From Limnobacter thiooxidans (GTDB lineage Bacteria; Pseudomonadota; Gammaproteobacteria; Burkholderiales; Burkholderiaceae_B): 64,000 bases of DNA. The notes below the pieces were generated by a model. That model made no database searches. It had not been told where the DNA came from and worked only from the letters and a program-made list of their open reading frames with translations. Position 1 is the stretch's first letter. Every line of letters starts with the position of its first letter. A program made the translations under genes and the position numbers. The stretch covers positions 62,001-126,000 of the forward strand of contig NZ_AP028947.1 in NCBI RefSeq assembly GCF_036323495.1, written 5' to 3'. Shown here piece by piece: positions 33,488-43,632 of the stretch.

Positions 33488-36400
33488 ATGTTTCAGTTTT
33501 TACTCGACAGCAGCCTGAAAAACCGGCTGCTGGTGTTGTTCGGTGCCTTGCTGCTGACGGCTTATGGGGCATTCACACTGACCCAAACCCCCGTGGATGT
33601 GTTTCCCGATTTGAACAAGCCCACAGTCACGGTGATTACCGAGGCTGGTGGCATGGCTTCCGAGGAAGTGGAGCAGCTGATCACCTTTCCGCTGGAAACC
33701 ACGTTGAATGGGTTACCTGGTGTGGAGGTGATCCGTTCCGTGTCCAGTGCTGGGCTTTCATTCATTTACGTCACTTTCAATTGGGATGTGGAAATTTACC
33801 GCGCCCGGCAGATGGTGTCTGAACGCCTGACCAGCATGGAAGAATCCATTCCGGCCGGGTTGACACCCACGATGGGGCCTGTCAGTTCCATCATGGGTGA
33901 GATCATGCAGATCGCCATTCCGATCGACACACAAAAGCTGTCCCCGATGGCGGTGCGCGAGTACGCAGACTGGGTGCTGCGGCCCCGTTTGCTGTCCATT
34001 CAGGGCGTGGCACAGGTCATCCCGATTGGTGGTGAGGTGCGTCAGTTTCAGGTGCAGCCCGATTTGCAGCGCATGGTTGATCTGGGCATCACGATTGAAC
34101 ACCTGCAAGCTGCACTGAAAGGTTTTGCGTCCAACACATCGGGCGGATTTTTGTCATTGAATGGCCGTGAATACCTGATTCGTCATCTGGGCAGAACATC
34201 TTCGCTGGATGATTTGCGCAATGTCGCGGTGGGGGTTCGCAATGGCCAGCCTGTCTTGCTGATGCAGGTGGCCCAGGTTGAATTTGCTGCAGCGGTGAAG
34301 CGGGGGGATGCCGGTTTTGAAGGCAGGCCAGCCGTTATTCTGGGCATTCAAAAACAACCCGATGCCGATACCCTGGCATTGACCCGCGCCATTGAAGAGG
34401 CGCTGGCTGGCATGAAAAACAGTTTGCCAGAAGGCATGGAACAACCACGCGTCACCTTCCGGCAAGCCAGTTTTATTGAAGCGTCCATCACCACCTTGCA
34501 GGGCAAACTGATTGGGGCTTCGGTGTTTGTGGCGGTGGTGCTGTTTCTGTTTTTGGGCACGCTGCGTCCCACGGTCATTGCACTCACCGCCATTCCAGTG
34601 TCCATTTTCATGACAGCGCTGGTGTTCAAGTACTTTGGCCTGTCGATCAACACCATGACACTGGGTGGCTTGGCCATTGCCATTGGTGGTCTGGTTGACG
34701 ACGCCGTGGTCGATGTTGAAAACATTTTGCGGCGCCTGAAAGAGCAACGGGCCAGAAACCCTGGTCAGCCTTTCGACTGGGTGGCGCTGGTGCGCAAGGC
34801 CAGCCTTGAAGTGCGCGCCGGTATTGTGGTTGCCACGGCCATTGTGGTGCTGGTGTTCATTCCCCTGTTCGCATTGCCCGGCATTGAAGGCAAGTTGTTT
34901 GTGCCTCTCGGTATTGCCTTTATTGTGTCCACACTGGCCTCACTGGTGGTGTCGGTCACAGTGACGCCGGTGTTGTCGTATTACCTGTTGCCCGGCATCA
35001 AGAACCTTGACCATGGCGACACCCGGGCGCTGGCCTGGCTAAAGGCACGTTACCGGGGCAGCTTGCAGGGTGTGTTGAATCAACCTAAAAAAGCCATTGG
35101 GGTGGCTCTGCTTGCTGTTGTTGTGGCAGCCGCTTCGGTACCGTTTTTTCCGAAAACCTTTTTGCCGCCCTTCAATGAAGGAACGTTGTTGATCGGTTTA
35201 CGCCTGAACCCCGGTGTTACGCTGGAAGATTCATCTTCACTGGCCACCCAGGCCGAACAGCTGTTGGCGGGCGTGCCCGAGATTACACACATCGGGCGCA
35301 GAAGCGGCCGCGCAGAACTGGACGAACATGCAGAGGGGGTGCATGTGTCGGAACTGGACATTGGCTTGATCCCTGTTTCGGAAATGACCCGGCCCATGGA
35401 TGAAGTGAATGCCGACATTCGCGCGCGCCTGCAAAATCTGCCTGCAGCCATTGCCTTGGGGCAACCCATTTCCCATCGGATAGACCACATGCTTTCTGGC
35501 GTGCGTTCACAAATTGCCATCAAGGTGTTCGGTGAAGACCTGGACACCTTGCGAGGCACAGCGGAACAGTTGCGCATGCAACTGGCCGACATTGATGGGT
35601 TGGTTGACCTTGAAGTGGAAAAGCAGGTGCTGGCGCCTGAAATCAAGGTGCGGGTGAATTACGCCGCAGCCTCGCAATACGGGGTATCGGCCACTGACAT
35701 TTTGCTGGGCCTGCAAACCCTGGTCGAGGGTGAAAAAATCACCCAGATCGTGGAGGGCAACCGTCGCTTTGCGTTGGTGCTCAAGCTTGCAGACCGTGAC
35801 AGAAGCCTGGAGCAGCTTCAACAACTGTTGATACAAACGCCCAGTGGTGCGGTGCCTTTGTCCGCACTGGCTGAGGTTGAGGACAGTGATGGCCCCAACC
35901 AGATCAGCCGCGACGATGGCAAACGCCGCATCGTGATTTCTGCCAATGCGCAAGGTAGGGCTTTATCGGCGGTGGTCGAAGACATTCGCACTGTGGTGGC
36001 ACGGCAGGCGCTGCCTGAGGGCTATTTTGTGGTGTTGGGCGGCCAGTTTGAGGCGCAGGAAACAGCCACTCGATTGGTCGGTGTTTTGTCAATTGTGTCG
36101 CTGGGGCTGATGTTTGCTGTGCTTTACAGTCGATATCAGTCGGTAAAGCTGTCGCTCATTATCATGGCCAATATTCCATTGGCCTTGGTGGGGGCGGTGT
36201 TCGCATTGTGGCTGTCGGGCCAACCCCTGTCGGTGGCGGCACTGATCGGCTTTATTACACTGGCGGGAATTTCTGTCCGCAATGGAATATTGAAGGTAAG
36301 TCACTACATCCACCTGATGCGTTTTGAGCAAGAGCAATTCAGCCAATCCATGATTGTACGCGGGTCCATCGAACGCTTAAGCCCCGTACTGATGACAGCC

Positions 36401-36613
36401 CTGGTCACCGCATTTGCGCTTGCTCCCCTGCTGTTTGAAGCCGAGAGGCCGGGCACAGAAATACTGCACCCCGTGGCGGTGGTGATCTTCGGAGGCTTGA
36501 TCAGTTCGACCTTGCTGGACAGCTACATCACCCCCGCACTGTATTGGTTAAGTGCACGCGCTGACATTCACCCGCGCCTTCAGCCGGGTGACCAGCAAAA
36601 ACAGGCCACCTAG
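33488..36613 (+). CDS. czcA: Heavy-metal efflux RND permease, CzcA-like
   Basis: A 1041-residue inner-membrane proton-driven pump of the HME-RND group. It has helix 1, a large periplasmic domain (about 35-335), helices 2-7, a second periplasmic domain (about 535-860) and helices 8-12. The proton-relay helix 4 reads [21 protein letters not shown], with two adjacent Asp residues. [22 protein letters not shown] is a typical porter-domain segment. It should export divalent cations such as Co, Zn or Cd, or monovalent Cu/Ag; helix-4 residues alone do not settle which. The 3' end overlaps the convergent ubiB-like gene by 66 bases. Confidence 0.93.
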   Translation: MFQFLLDSSLKNRLLVLFGALLLTAYGAFTLTQTPVDVFPDLNKPTVTVITEAGGMASEEVEQLITFPLETTLNGLPGVEVIRSVSSAGLSFIYVTFNWDVEIYRARQMVSERLTSMEESIPAGLTPTMGPVSSIMGEIMQIAIPIDTQKLSPMAVREYADWVLRPRLLSIQGVAQVIPIGGEVRQFQVQPDLQRMVDLGITIEHLQAALKGFASNTSGGFLSLNGREYLIRHLGRTSSLDDLRNVAVGVRNGQPVLLMQVAQVEFAAAVKRGDAGFEGRPAVILGIQKQPDADTLALTRAIEEALAGMKNSLPEGMEQPRVTFRQASFIEASITTLQGKLIGASVFVAVVLFLFLGTLRPTVIALTAIPVSIFMTALVFKYFGLSINTMTLGGLAIAIGGLVDDAVVDVENILRRLKEQRARNPGQPFDWVALVRKASLEVRAGIVVATAIVVLVFIPLFALPGIEGKLFVPLGIAFIVSTLASLVVSVTVTPVLSYYLLPGIKNLDHGDTRALAWLKARYRGSLQGVLNQPKKAIGVALLAVVVAAASVPFFPKTFLPPFNEGTLLIGLRLNPGVTLEDSSSLATQAEQLLAGVPEITHIGRRSGRAELDEHAEGVHVSELDIGLIPVSEMTRPMDEVNADIRARLQNLPAAIALGQPISHRIDHMLSGVRSQIAIKVFGEDLDTLRGTAEQLRMQLADIDGLVDLEVEKQVLAPEIKVRVNYAAASQYGVSATDILLGLQTLVEGEKITQIVEGNRRFALVLKLADRDRSLEQLQQLLIQTPSGAVPLSALAEVEDSDGPNQISRDDGKRRIVISANAQGRALSAVVEDIRTVVARQALPEGYFVVLGGQFEAQETATRLVGVLSIVSLGLMFAVLYSRYQSVKLSLIIMANIPLALVGAVFALWLSGQPLSVAALIGFITLAGISVRNGILKVSHYIHLMRFEQEQFSQSMIVRGSIERLSPVLMTALVTAFALAPLLFEAERPGTEILHPVAVVIFGGLISSTLLDSYITPALYWLSARADIHPRLQPGDQQKQAT

Positions 36614-37906
36614 TTTGCGGTGGATGAACAGGCAGTCAATGGGCGGGGCATGCCAGAATTTTCTGTCCTCGCCCAGCTCAAAGCCCTTGTCACGAATGCG
36701 TGCGGCAAGGTCTGTATTGCCAAAGTCAAAAGTACCTTTGGTGCACAGGGGCTCGCAGGCCATTTCCATCAGGTCCAGTACCAGTTCCCGGTGGTGGGCT
36801 TGCGTGGTGCTGTCAAAGTAGCCAATTTGTCGGGCCGCTGCATCCATTGCGCTGCGGCTGCCGGCTTGGGCCGCGTTCATCACGGCGACATAGCCATCAA
36901 TAAGTGCTGCGTCGAAGCCCCGGGTGGCCCCGAAGTCAAGTAACACCACCTTGCCGGTTTTTGGGTTGTAGCGGTAGTTGGCAAAATTGGGGTCGGTTTG
37001 CATCAGGCGCATGCCCAGCAATTCCTTGAACATCAACTCGAACAGGGTGGTGGCAATTGTGTCGCGAACTGGCTGGGTTGCCTGTGCCATGGATTCAATT
37101 GGCACACCTTCCACAAATCGCATGGCCAAAATACCCCGAGTGGTCAGCACTTCATTCACGGTGGGTATTTCAAAACGGTCATCCTGACCCAACGCAGCGG
37201 TGTACTGCACGATGCACTGCGCTTCCCGCAGGTAATCGGCTTCCTCGTGCAACTGCTTTTTGGCCTCGGTCAACAACGCGGCCAAATCAAATGTTTTGGG
37301 TACCAGGCCAGTGAAACGCAAAATGGTGGCCACGTTGTCGATGTCGCTGTCGATGCTGTCGCGTACCCCCGGGTATTGGATCTTGATGGCCAGTTTTTCG
37401 CCTTCCAGCGAAATGGCTTCATGCACCTGGCCAATGGACGCTGCGGCGATGGGGGTCAAATTGAATTCCCGCACTCGGTCGCGCCACTGTGCGCCCCACT
37501 CGCTTTCCAACACTTTCAACAATTGCGCGCGGGGCATGTGCTTGGCGTCTTGCCGAAGTTTGGCCAGAATTTCAGCCAGTTGGGGTGGCAGCATGTCGCC
37601 TGCGTCCATCGACACCAGCTGACCCAGTTTCATGGCCGCACCGCGCAGTTGTGCCAGTTGATCAGCCACGCGCAAGGCGTTTTTCGGGGTCAGCAAAAGG
37701 CTGCTCAACTTGGGGCGTTTGCCTTGGGCCAGTTGCTTGGTGCCGTTTTTAACGACAGAACCTGCCACGGTGGTTGCCAGCGCCCCAAACCTGCTCAGGC
37801 GGGCGAACCTCCCGGAGGGCACTGCCATTTCATTCGGGTTGTTTTGTTCGGAGGGTGATTTTTTGGAAGGCATTTGGACACTGCTTGATGCGGGGCTGAG
37901 CTTCAT
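36548..37906 (-). CDS. UbiB/ABC1 (AarF) kinase-like protein
   Basis: This protein of about 452 residues belongs to the ABC1/ADCK/UbiB atypical kinase family. Motifs in order are the KxGQ helix [12 protein letters not shown], the Ala-rich loop [11 protein letters not shown], the lysine strand [10 protein letters not shown], the [12 protein letters not shown] catalytic loop and the LLDFGATR metal motif. The QTDPNFANY form is nearer to eukaryotic COQ8 than to E. coli UbiB (DPHPGN). Members support ubiquinone biosynthesis or lipid handling. A terminator ends only four bases before ATG 37906, so the true start may be ATG 37873 (MPSKK) or later. Its 3' end overlaps czcA. Confidence 0.85.
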   Translation of the reverse strand: MKLSPASSSVQMPSKKSPSEQNNPNEMAVPSGRFARLSRFGALATTVAGSVVKNGTKQLAQGKRPKLSSLLLTPKNALRVADQLAQLRGAAMKLGQLVSMDAGDMLPPQLAEILAKLRQDAKHMPRAQLLKVLESEWGAQWRDRVREFNLTPIAAASIGQVHEAISLEGEKLAIKIQYPGVRDSIDSDIDNVATILRFTGLVPKTFDLAALLTEAKKQLHEEADYLREAQCIVQYTAALGQDDRFEIPTVNEVLTTRGILAMRFVEGVPIESMAQATQPVRDTIATTLFELMFKELLGMRLMQTDPNFANYRYNPKTGKVVLLDFGATRGFDAALIDGYVAVMNAAQAGSRSAMDAAARQIGYFDSTTQAHHRELVLDLMEMACEPLCTKGTFDFGNTDLAARIRDKGFELGEDRKFWHAPPIDCLFIHRKLGGLFLLVTRLKARVNVSACT

Positions 37907-37918
37907 CTTAAAACAAAA

Positions 37919-37946
37919 GGCGCCTGTGCGGGGAATCACAGGCGCC
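37919..37946 (-). terminator. Rho-independent terminator after the DUF4148 gene
   Basis: A perfect 10-base stem GGCGCCTGTG/CACAGGCGCC with an 8-base loop. In the minus direction it is followed by TTTTGTTTT. It ends transcripts from the DUF4148 gene just before the ubiB-like gene. Confidence 0.85.
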
Positions 37947-37991
37947 CTTTGAAAACCGTCAATCAGACCAGTTTTTTGACAAATTCAGTGC

Positions 37992-38303
37992 TTAGCTGGC
38001 ATCGCCTTCGGTCAAGTTGGCACCCATGATCTTGCCCAAAACTTCAGCGCGGGTGGCGTTGGACTTGCCAACCTGCATGGCCACGCTGGCATCGCCGCTT
38101 ACTGGGCTCAATTGGCCAGACTTCACGGCTTGTTGATATTCATTCAACACGGTTTGGCGTGTGATCTGGTCACGCTGCTGGCTCACGCTGTAAACATGCG
38201 ATGTGCCATCGCCTTGCTGGGTTGCTGGGCTGGCCATTACAACAGCGGGTACGGTAGCGGAAATGGCGAGTACGGAAGTGGCGATCAATTGACGTGCGTT
38301 CAT
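37992..38303 (-). CDS. DUF4148-like exported small protein
   Basis: A 103-residue protein with a signal peptide (MNARQLIATSVLAISATVPAVVMA-S) and a mature part containing SQQRDQITRQTVLNEYQQAVKSGQL. The pattern of a polar region followed by a TRxxVxxEyxxAxxxGxL helix is that of DUF4148, common in Burkholderiales and often found near metal-response regulators. ATG 38303 with AGGAGAT upstream is clear. It is divergent from the czcR-like gene across a region with a palindromic operator and may belong to its regulon. Confidence 0.8.
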   Translation of the reverse strand: MNARQLIATSVLAISATVPAVVMASPATQQGDGTSHVYSVSQQRDQITRQTVLNEYQQAVKSGQLSPVSGDASVAMQVGKSNATRAEVLGKIMGANLTEGDAS

Positions 38304-38409
38304 GGTAAATCTCCTGAATGGATTGTTTTTTAACTGTTTGCCGCAGCATTGTTGCGTTGGCATGAGTTGTACTTTACGCATCCATGCATGACCAAGCCCC
38401 CACAGAAAC

Positions 38410-38425
38410 ATTACAAATTTGTAAT
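38410..38425. promoter_or_regulatory. Palindromic operator, Cus/Cop-box-like
   Basis: ATTACAAATTTGTAAT is a perfect 16-base palindrome in the divergent DUF4148/regulator promoter region, followed by an AT-rich stretch. It resembles boxes bound by copper/heavy-metal OmpR-type regulators (TGACAANNTTGTCA-like). It is the likely binding site of the adjacent response regulator. Confidence 0.65.
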
Positions 38426-38492
38426 TTAAAAAACAGGGCCACCCTTCTATACTTCAAAGCTTGTCCATCCTTCGCAAAGCGATCTGCCCGCC

Positions 38493-39194
38493 ATGAAAAT
38501 TCTGGTCATTGAAGACGAAAAAAAACTGGCGAGCTATTTGCAAAAGGGCCTGAACTCCGAAGGCTTTGTGGTCGATGTCGCGCATCGCGGTATCGATGGT
38601 TTGCACTTGGCCACCGAGGGGCACTATGAACTGATCATTCTCGATGGCATGTTGCCTGACCTTGACGGTTTGGGCGTGTTGGCAGCCTTGCGCCAAACCA
38701 TGGACATTCCCGTTTTGATGCTGACCGCGCGCGCCATGGTGGAAGACCGGGTGAAGGGCCTGCAGGCTGGCGCGGATGATTACCTCACCAAGCCCTTTGC
38801 CTTTTCCGAACTGGTGGCCCGTGTTCATGCGTTGGCGAGGCGTGCGCAAGGCAAGCCCAGTGCAGGTTCGGACAGCAGTCACTTGAGCCTGGCTGACCTG
38901 GAACTGGATGCCGTGAAACGCCAGGCCCGCCGCGCTGGGCAGGATTTGCGCCTGACCGCCAAGGAGTTCAGCTTGTTGTGGTTGTTGCTGCGCAGGCAGG
39001 GTGAAGTGTTGTCACGAACTGAACTGGCTGAGCTGGTGTGGGACATGCACTTTGACAGTGAAACCAATGTGGTCGATGTGGCTGTTCGGCGCTTGCGCGG
39101 CAAAATGGATGAACCGTTTGACCAGCCCCTGCTGCACACCGTGCGGGGCATGGGCTATGTGCTTGAGCAACGCGCCGTGGAGAATGGAGCGTGA
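38493..39194 (+). CDS. OmpR-family heavy-metal response regulator (CzcR/CusR-like)
   Basis: A 233-residue regulator. The receiver has the acidic pair in VIEDEK, phospho-acceptor D51 in LIILDGMLPD and K100 in YLTKPF. The C-terminal winged helix (about 130-228) carries RLTAKEFSLLWLLLRRQGEVLSR and VVDVAVRRLRGKMD, the recognition helix of the CopR/CusR/CzcR group. Its stop overlaps the kinase start by four bases. It is expected to switch on the upstream metal-efflux genes, although no clear operator was found before czcI. Confidence 0.92.
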   Translation: MKILVIEDEKKLASYLQKGLNSEGFVVDVAHRGIDGLHLATEGHYELIILDGMLPDLDGLGVLAALRQTMDIPVLMLTARAMVEDRVKGLQAGADDYLTKPFAFSELVARVHALARRAQGKPSAGSDSSHLSLADLELDAVKRQARRAGQDLRLTAKEFSLLWLLLRRQGEVLSRTELAELVWDMHFDSETNVVDVAVRRLRGKMDEPFDQPLLHTVRGMGYVLEQRAVENGA

Positions 39195-40513
39195 AAAGAC
39201 ATTCGATGGCCTGGCGCTCGGCCTTGCAAATGTCGATATTCAGCACGCTGGGTGTGGCGATGATTGCCATCATCAGTTTTCAGGCCATCCACATGTGGCA
39301 AGACATGCGCCATCAGGACACCATGACCCGCGCCGCTTTAAGTATCGAACAAGTGCTGGCCAGAAACAGCGAGCTGGAGCCCACCGACATGTGGGGTCGT
39401 GTCGATGAATTGTTGTTGAGCCTGGGCAATTTACGAGCCAAGGTGCACGGCAACGCTGGCCAGGTGTTGTATGGCCCGCAAGTGCTGTTAAGCAGGGTCA
39501 AGCACAAGGCCACCTACATGCACTCGCTGCACAATTTGGGTGGCACCATGCCCATGCGGGACCTGGAGCTGGCGCTGGACGTGTCAGAAGACAAACGGTT
39601 CCTGAATTTCGTTGCACTGCTGTTTGCCGGTGTCACCGTGGTGTGGGGGTTTGTGATCATGATGGTCAGCGGCACGCTGGCCCGCTTCGAATTGAAGCCC
39701 TTGAATACATTTGGCCGCCGGATTGCCGACTTTGACCCCTCGGATTTGCGGGCCCGCATCAAAAGTGACAACGAGCCCGAAGAGCTTTATCCGGTCATTG
39801 AACAGTTCAACAAGCTGATGGGCAAGGTGGGGTATTTTCACGACCAGTTGCGTTCATTCAATTCCAATGTGGCGCACGAGTTGAACACGCCGCTGTCTAG
39901 CCTCACTGTGAGCCACGAGCTGTTGCTGCGTGAAAAAACGCTCGACCCCGAGCAACTTCGGGAGGCATTACACAGTCACCTTGAAGAATTGCAGCGCATG
40001 AACCGCATCATCCAGAGCATGCTGTTTTTGTCGCATGCAAGCCAAGGGCAATACAACAATTTCCGCTGGGTCGACAAACTCAGCGAACCGGTAATGACAG
40101 TGGTGGATTACATGGAAGCCATGCTGGAAGAAAAGCAGCTGAGCTTTGAGATTCAGGGCGACGCGGCCGTACGTGTGGATTCAGAATTGATCAAGCGGGC
40201 CCTGTCCAACCTGTTATCCAATGCCGCACGGTATGCACAGGAAGGCAGCGTGATCCAGATCAGGATCGACAAGACCATGCCTTCAGGGCAGGTTCGCATC
40301 ACCGTCAGCAACAAGGGCGTGTGTATTCCCGAGCCCAGTATTCCGCACTTGTTTGAGCCATTTTACCGGGTAGATCAATCTCGCAATGAAAGTGGACACA
40401 ACCATGGCTTGGGCCTTGCCATTGTGGCCGCCATCGCACGGCTTCACGGTGGTGAGCCTTTTGCACACTGCGACGGGGATTGGGTACGAATTGGATTCAC
40501 GATTCAGGCTTGA
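39191..40513 (+). CDS. Heavy-metal sensor histidine kinase (CzcS/CusS-like)
   Basis: A 440-residue kinase with two transmembrane segments (about 18-35 and 137-160) enclosing a periplasmic sensor of about 100 residues, then HAMP, a HisKA domain with NVAHELNTPLSSLTVSHELLL, and an ATPase domain with NLLSNAARYA and HGLGLAIVAAI. The periplasmic part is shorter than in typical CusS and lacks an obvious His/Met cluster. The start codon GTG at 39191 lies in the GTGA overlap with the regulator, indicating coupled translation. Confidence 0.92.
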   Translation: MKRHSMAWRSALQMSIFSTLGVAMIAIISFQAIHMWQDMRHQDTMTRAALSIEQVLARNSELEPTDMWGRVDELLLSLGNLRAKVHGNAGQVLYGPQVLLSRVKHKATYMHSLHNLGGTMPMRDLELALDVSEDKRFLNFVALLFAGVTVVWGFVIMMVSGTLARFELKPLNTFGRRIADFDPSDLRARIKSDNEPEELYPVIEQFNKLMGKVGYFHDQLRSFNSNVAHELNTPLSSLTVSHELLLREKTLDPEQLREALHSHLEELQRMNRIIQSMLFLSHASQGQYNNFRWVDKLSEPVMTVVDYMEAMLEEKQLSFEIQGDAAVRVDSELIKRALSNLLSNAARYAQEGSVIQIRIDKTMPSGQVRITVSNKGVCIPEPSIPHLFEPFYRVDQSRNESGHNHGLGLAIVAAIARLHGGEPFAHCDGDWVRIGFTIQA

Positions 40514-40561
40514 ACAAGGCGGTATACCCCGATAAGGTTGCTGCCTTCACCCAATCTGATG

Positions 40562-40575
40562 ATACAAATTTGTGT
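40562..40575. promoter_or_regulatory. Second TACAAATTTGT operator-like site
   Basis: ATACAAATTTGTGT shares the 11-base TACAAATTTGT core with the palindrome at 38410. It lies 155 bases upstream of the orphan membrane gene at 40730, so that gene may be under the same regulator. The rest of the 216-base gap holds no recognised element. Confidence 0.45.
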
Positions 40576-40729
40576 GCTTGTGCATGCCCCGCAAAGCCAG
40601 GCCCCGCGGCTGTTTTCTGTAAAAAATTCCTTCCGGAACTGCTCACGGGTAAACGCAGACCGACCTGTCACGTTGAGAAAGATATGACTTCATTGTCAAA
40701 CTCTTTACTTCTCATCAACAGGTTTCGCC

Positions 40730-41245
40730 ATGTTCAACCAACGCAACAGGTCACGCTCCTTGTCTTTTGACTCGCACCGCAATCGCGGATCGTTTGTCGG
40801 CAAGCTGGGCAAGTTTCTTTTCGTCGTGTTCAGTTTGATGGTGATCGCGGCCGTGACCTTGTTCGGCGTATCGTCTTGCCAGAACAAGGCCGCCCATCAG
40901 CAAACACTGGCGTATGTGTCAAAAAACGATTGTGAGTTTCGTTTTGAAGGGGTGGGCTTGACCCTGATTGAAAACCATTGCGGAAAAGACGCCGGGGTGT
41001 ACTTCATGACCCCGGATGGCTTGCACACCGCTCCCTTGATCGACCCCGCGGTGTCGCAACTGGTGCAGCGCCATGGCTGCGAGGCCCCCAACCGCTGTGC
41101 CTTTAACCTGGAAGTCAAAGGTCAATCGGTCAGCGGGCAATTCGATTACACCATCAATGGGAAGGAAGGCTTTTACAGTTTTGAATGGCCGGATGACGAA
41201 CAACCCCGCCTGGTTGAATCGAGCAACAGTTCAAACAAGTCTTGA
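40730..41245 (+). CDS. Single-pass membrane protein, unknown function
   Basis: A 171-residue protein with a basic N-terminal tail (MFNQRNRSRSLSF), one transmembrane helix (about 28-50) and a periplasmic domain of about 115 residues. The domain has four Cys residues, in DCEFRFEG, ENHCGKDAG, RHGCEAP and NRCAFNLE, which could form two disulfides. The C-terminal tail is Ser/Asn-rich. I do not recognise a family. It lies between two two-component systems; a shared operator-like core upstream hints at metal or stress control. A CATCAACAGG stretch precedes the ATG. Confidence 0.65.
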   Translation: MFNQRNRSRSLSFDSHRNRGSFVGKLGKFLFVVFSLMVIAAVTLFGVSSCQNKAAHQQTLAYVSKNDCEFRFEGVGLTLIENHCGKDAGVYFMTPDGLHTAPLIDPAVSQLVQRHGCEAPNRCAFNLEVKGQSVSGQFDYTINGKEGFYSFEWPDDEQPRLVESSNSSNKS

Positions 41246-41297
41246 CTCCCGTTTTTTAAGCTTTGGTTCAGGTGGATGGTTTAAAGTAGCTTCCACC

Positions 41298-41615
41298 ATG
41301 AAAACCCGCGCCCTCCTTCTCCTGTTGCTTGGTTCCGCAATGGCCTGTGCAGTTGCACTGGCGCCGCTGGCCCATGCCGACGACGATGACAAACGCATTC
41401 GCCGATTGCAACGCAGTGGCGAAGTTCTGTCCCTGGACCAGATATTCAACCGTGCCCGCGCTGTGAAACAAGGCCGTATCCTGGACGCCGACCTGGATGA
41501 AGACGACGGCCGGCTGGTTTATGAAATAGAATTGCTGGACGCCCGTGGGCGCGTCTGGGAAATGAAGCTGGATGCCAGGACTGGGCGCTTGATTGAACTG
41601 GAACAGGACGACTGA
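41298..41615 (+). CDS. PepSY-domain exported protein
   Basis: A 105-residue protein with a signal peptide (MKTRALLLLLLGSAMACAVAL...AHA-D), an acidic DDDDKRIRRLQ start and a C-terminal PepSY repeat (about 55-103: ILDADLDEDDGRLVYEIEL, then MKLDARTGRLIELEQDD). Small periplasmic PepSY proteins often sit beside PhoPQ/QseBC-type systems and may modulate proteases or the sensor. It lies five bases before the response regulator, so they are an operon. The divergent-end partner at 43629 has the same domain. Confidence 0.85.
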   Translation: MKTRALLLLLLGSAMACAVALAPLAHADDDDKRIRRLQRSGEVLSLDQIFNRARAVKQGRILDADLDEDDGRLVYEIELLDARGRVWEMKLDARTGRLIELEQDD

Positions 41616-41620
41616 AGGCC

Positions 41621-42289
41621 ATGCGATTGTTGTTGGTGGAAGACGACCCGGTACTTGGTGCACAACTGCACAAACAGTTGGGCAAGGCTGGTTATGCCGC
41701 CGATTGGGTGCAAGATGGCCGCGAGGCGCAGGCACAGGGCAGCATAGAGCCTTATGACCTGGTGGTGCTTGATTTGGGCTTGCCCGGAAAGCCAGGTCTG
41801 GAGGTGTTGAAAGCCTGGCGAGCGGAGGGCCTGAAATTGCCCGTGATTGTACTGACCGCGCGGGGCACCTGGCAGGAAAAAGTGGAAGGCTTCAACGCCG
41901 GGGCCGATGACTATGTGCCCAAGCCTTTTCAAACGGAAGAATTGCTGGCCCGCATCAGCGCTGTTTTAAAACGATCCATCGGCAATGCGCCTGACACATT
42001 GAATGCCAGGGGTCTGGTACTGGACGAAACCCAACAAACCGTGCAGGTGCAAAGCGACCCACCGCAGCAACTGACCGCCACCGAATTCCGCCTGTTGCGC
42101 TACTTCATGCTGCACGCCGGCCAGCCCTTGAGCAAAACCCGGTTAACCGAGCATGTGTATGAATACGATGCCGACAAAGACAGCAATGTGATGGAGGTGT
42201 ATGTGAACCGCCTGCGCAAGAAAATTGGCCCACAGTGGATACAAACCCGCAAAGGGCAAGGTTACGTGTTTGCTGAGCCTGCGCCTTGA
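41621..42289 (+). CDS. OmpR-family response regulator (PmrA/QseB-like)
   Basis: A 222-residue regulator. The receiver shows LVEDDP, phospho-acceptor D51 in VVLDLGLPG and K101 in YVPKPFQTEELLAR. The winged helix (about 125-218) has QLTATEFRLLRYFMLHAGQPLSK and SNVMEVYVNRLRKKIG. It resembles PmrA, QseB and PhoP regulators. The kinase begins in a TTGA overlap at its stop codon. Possible targets are the flanking PepSY genes. Confidence 0.9.
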   Translation: MRLLLVEDDPVLGAQLHKQLGKAGYAADWVQDGREAQAQGSIEPYDLVVLDLGLPGKPGLEVLKAWRAEGLKLPVIVLTARGTWQEKVEGFNAGADDYVPKPFQTEELLARISAVLKRSIGNAPDTLNARGLVLDETQQTVQVQSDPPQQLTATEFRLLRYFMLHAGQPLSKTRLTEHVYEYDADKDSNVMEVYVNRLRKKIGPQWIQTRKGQGYVFAEPAP

Positions 42290-43632
42290 ATTCACTGCGC
42301 AACCGTTTGTCTTTTGGTTTGATTCTCAGCCTGCTGGTGCTGTTGCTGGCCCAGTGGTGGCTGTCGTCCCAAGCCATTGAACGACTGCTGGAAAACCAGT
42401 TTCTGGATCAGCTTCAACAGGACAGCGAGGTGTTGCTGGCTGGTATCGAGTTTGATGCCGAAGGTCAGCCGACGCTGAACAGCACCCGCCTGCCACCTGC
42501 TTATCAGCAACCCTATTCCGGCAGTTACTTTGCCTTGCAGTTTGGAGCGGATACCCGTTATTCCCGTTCACTGTGGGGGGCTGATTTCAGTTTTCCAGAC
42601 CCGACAACCGAGCTGGCCGTGACTGCCCGCCAATCGGGCCCGGACGGCCAGCGTTTGCTGGTGCACGCCCGCACTTACCAGAAAGACCGCCAACAGTTCA
42701 CCATCGCAATGGCCCGTGACATCACGCCCCTCTTGAACAACCTGTCCGATTACAAACTGGCCAATGCCGGTTTTTCAGCCTTGTTCCTGTTGGCATTGGT
42801 GCTTATTCAACGCTGGATTGTGCTCAACACGCTCAAGCCGCTGAACGATGTGCAGTCGGCATTGGTGCGTTTGCAGCAAGGCGAGATTGCCCAGCTTGAA
42901 TTTCGCGGCCCGGATGAAATCAAGCCTTTGGTGACCGAGTTGAACCGCCTGTTGACTGCCATCGATCAACGCCTGAAACGGTCCCGTGAGGGCATGGGCA
43001 ACCTGGCGCATGCCTTGAAAACCCGCCTGGCCCGCTTGTCGCAATTGAGTGAGGGCGATGAGGCAGGTACAGCCGGTTTTGCCCTTGAAGTACAAACACT
43101 TAACCAGGAAGTGGCCCGCCTGATTGACCGTGAAACAGCCCGTGTGCGCGTGGTGGGCGACTTGCGGCCTGGCCAGCGTGTGGACCTGCGTGAAATTCTG
43201 GATGCGTTGGTCAACAGTTGCCGGGCCCTGTACCTGGACAAATCACTTCAATTTGTTGTGGAGCTGCCCCAAGGCACCAAGTTGCTCGGCGATCGGGAAG
43301 ACCTGTTTGAGTTGTTTGGCAACCTGCTCGACAACGCGTCCAAGTGGGCTTACCGCGAGGTTTACATCGTGATGGAAGGGAACACCTTGACGGTGGCAGA
43401 CGATGGCCCGGGCTGCCCTGCCGAAGCCTTGGCTGAATTGACTCAGCGCGGGTTTCGTGCCGATGAATCCACGCCAGGAAGCGGGCTTGGCCTGGCCATT
43501 GCACAGGACATTGCTGGCACCTACGAGGCTCGGCTGGAATTTCGGTCACCAGGCCGTTTGGCCACAAGTGGTAGCACCAATCGGCCCGGGCTTGAAGTGA
43601 GCGTGCACTTCAAGCCCGGTGTGCTGCTTTAG
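42286..43632 (+). CDS. Sensor histidine kinase (PhoQ-like)
   Basis: A 448-residue kinase starting at TTG 42286, overlapping the regulator stop. It has two transmembrane helices (about 8-27 and 160-180) around a periplasmic domain of about 130 residues, then HAMP, a dimerisation helix with MGNLAHALKTRLARL as the phospho-acceptor H-box, and an ATPase domain with NLLDNASKWA, DDGPG and GSGLGLAIAQDI. The NLAHALKTPL-type H-box is that of the PhoQ subgroup, often sensing cations or antimicrobial peptides. Its stop overlaps the convergent PepSY gene by four bases. Confidence 0.9.
   Translation: MNSLRNRLSFGLILSLLVLLLAQWWLSSQAIERLLENQFLDQLQQDSEVLLAGIEFDAEGQPTLNSTRLPPAYQQPYSGSYFALQFGADTRYSRSLWGADFSFPDPTTELAVTARQSGPDGQRLLVHARTYQKDRQQFTIAMARDITPLLNNLSDYKLANAGFSALFLLALVLIQRWIVLNTLKPLNDVQSALVRLQQGEIAQLEFRGPDEIKPLVTELNRLLTAIDQRLKRSREGMGNLAHALKTRLARLSQLSEGDEAGTAGFALEVQTLNQEVARLIDRETARVRVVGDLRPGQRVDLREILDALVNSCRALYLDKSLQFVVELPQGTKLLGDREDLFELFGNLLDNASKWAYREVYIVMEGNTLTVADDGPGCPAEALAELTQRGFRADESTPGSGLGLAIAQDIAGTYEARLEFRSPGRLATSGSTNRPGLEVSVHFKPGVLL

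Noticed and set aside
40562..40729. Small RNA gene in the 216-base gap
   Set aside because: No promoter-terminator pair could be recognised; only the operator-like core is supportable.
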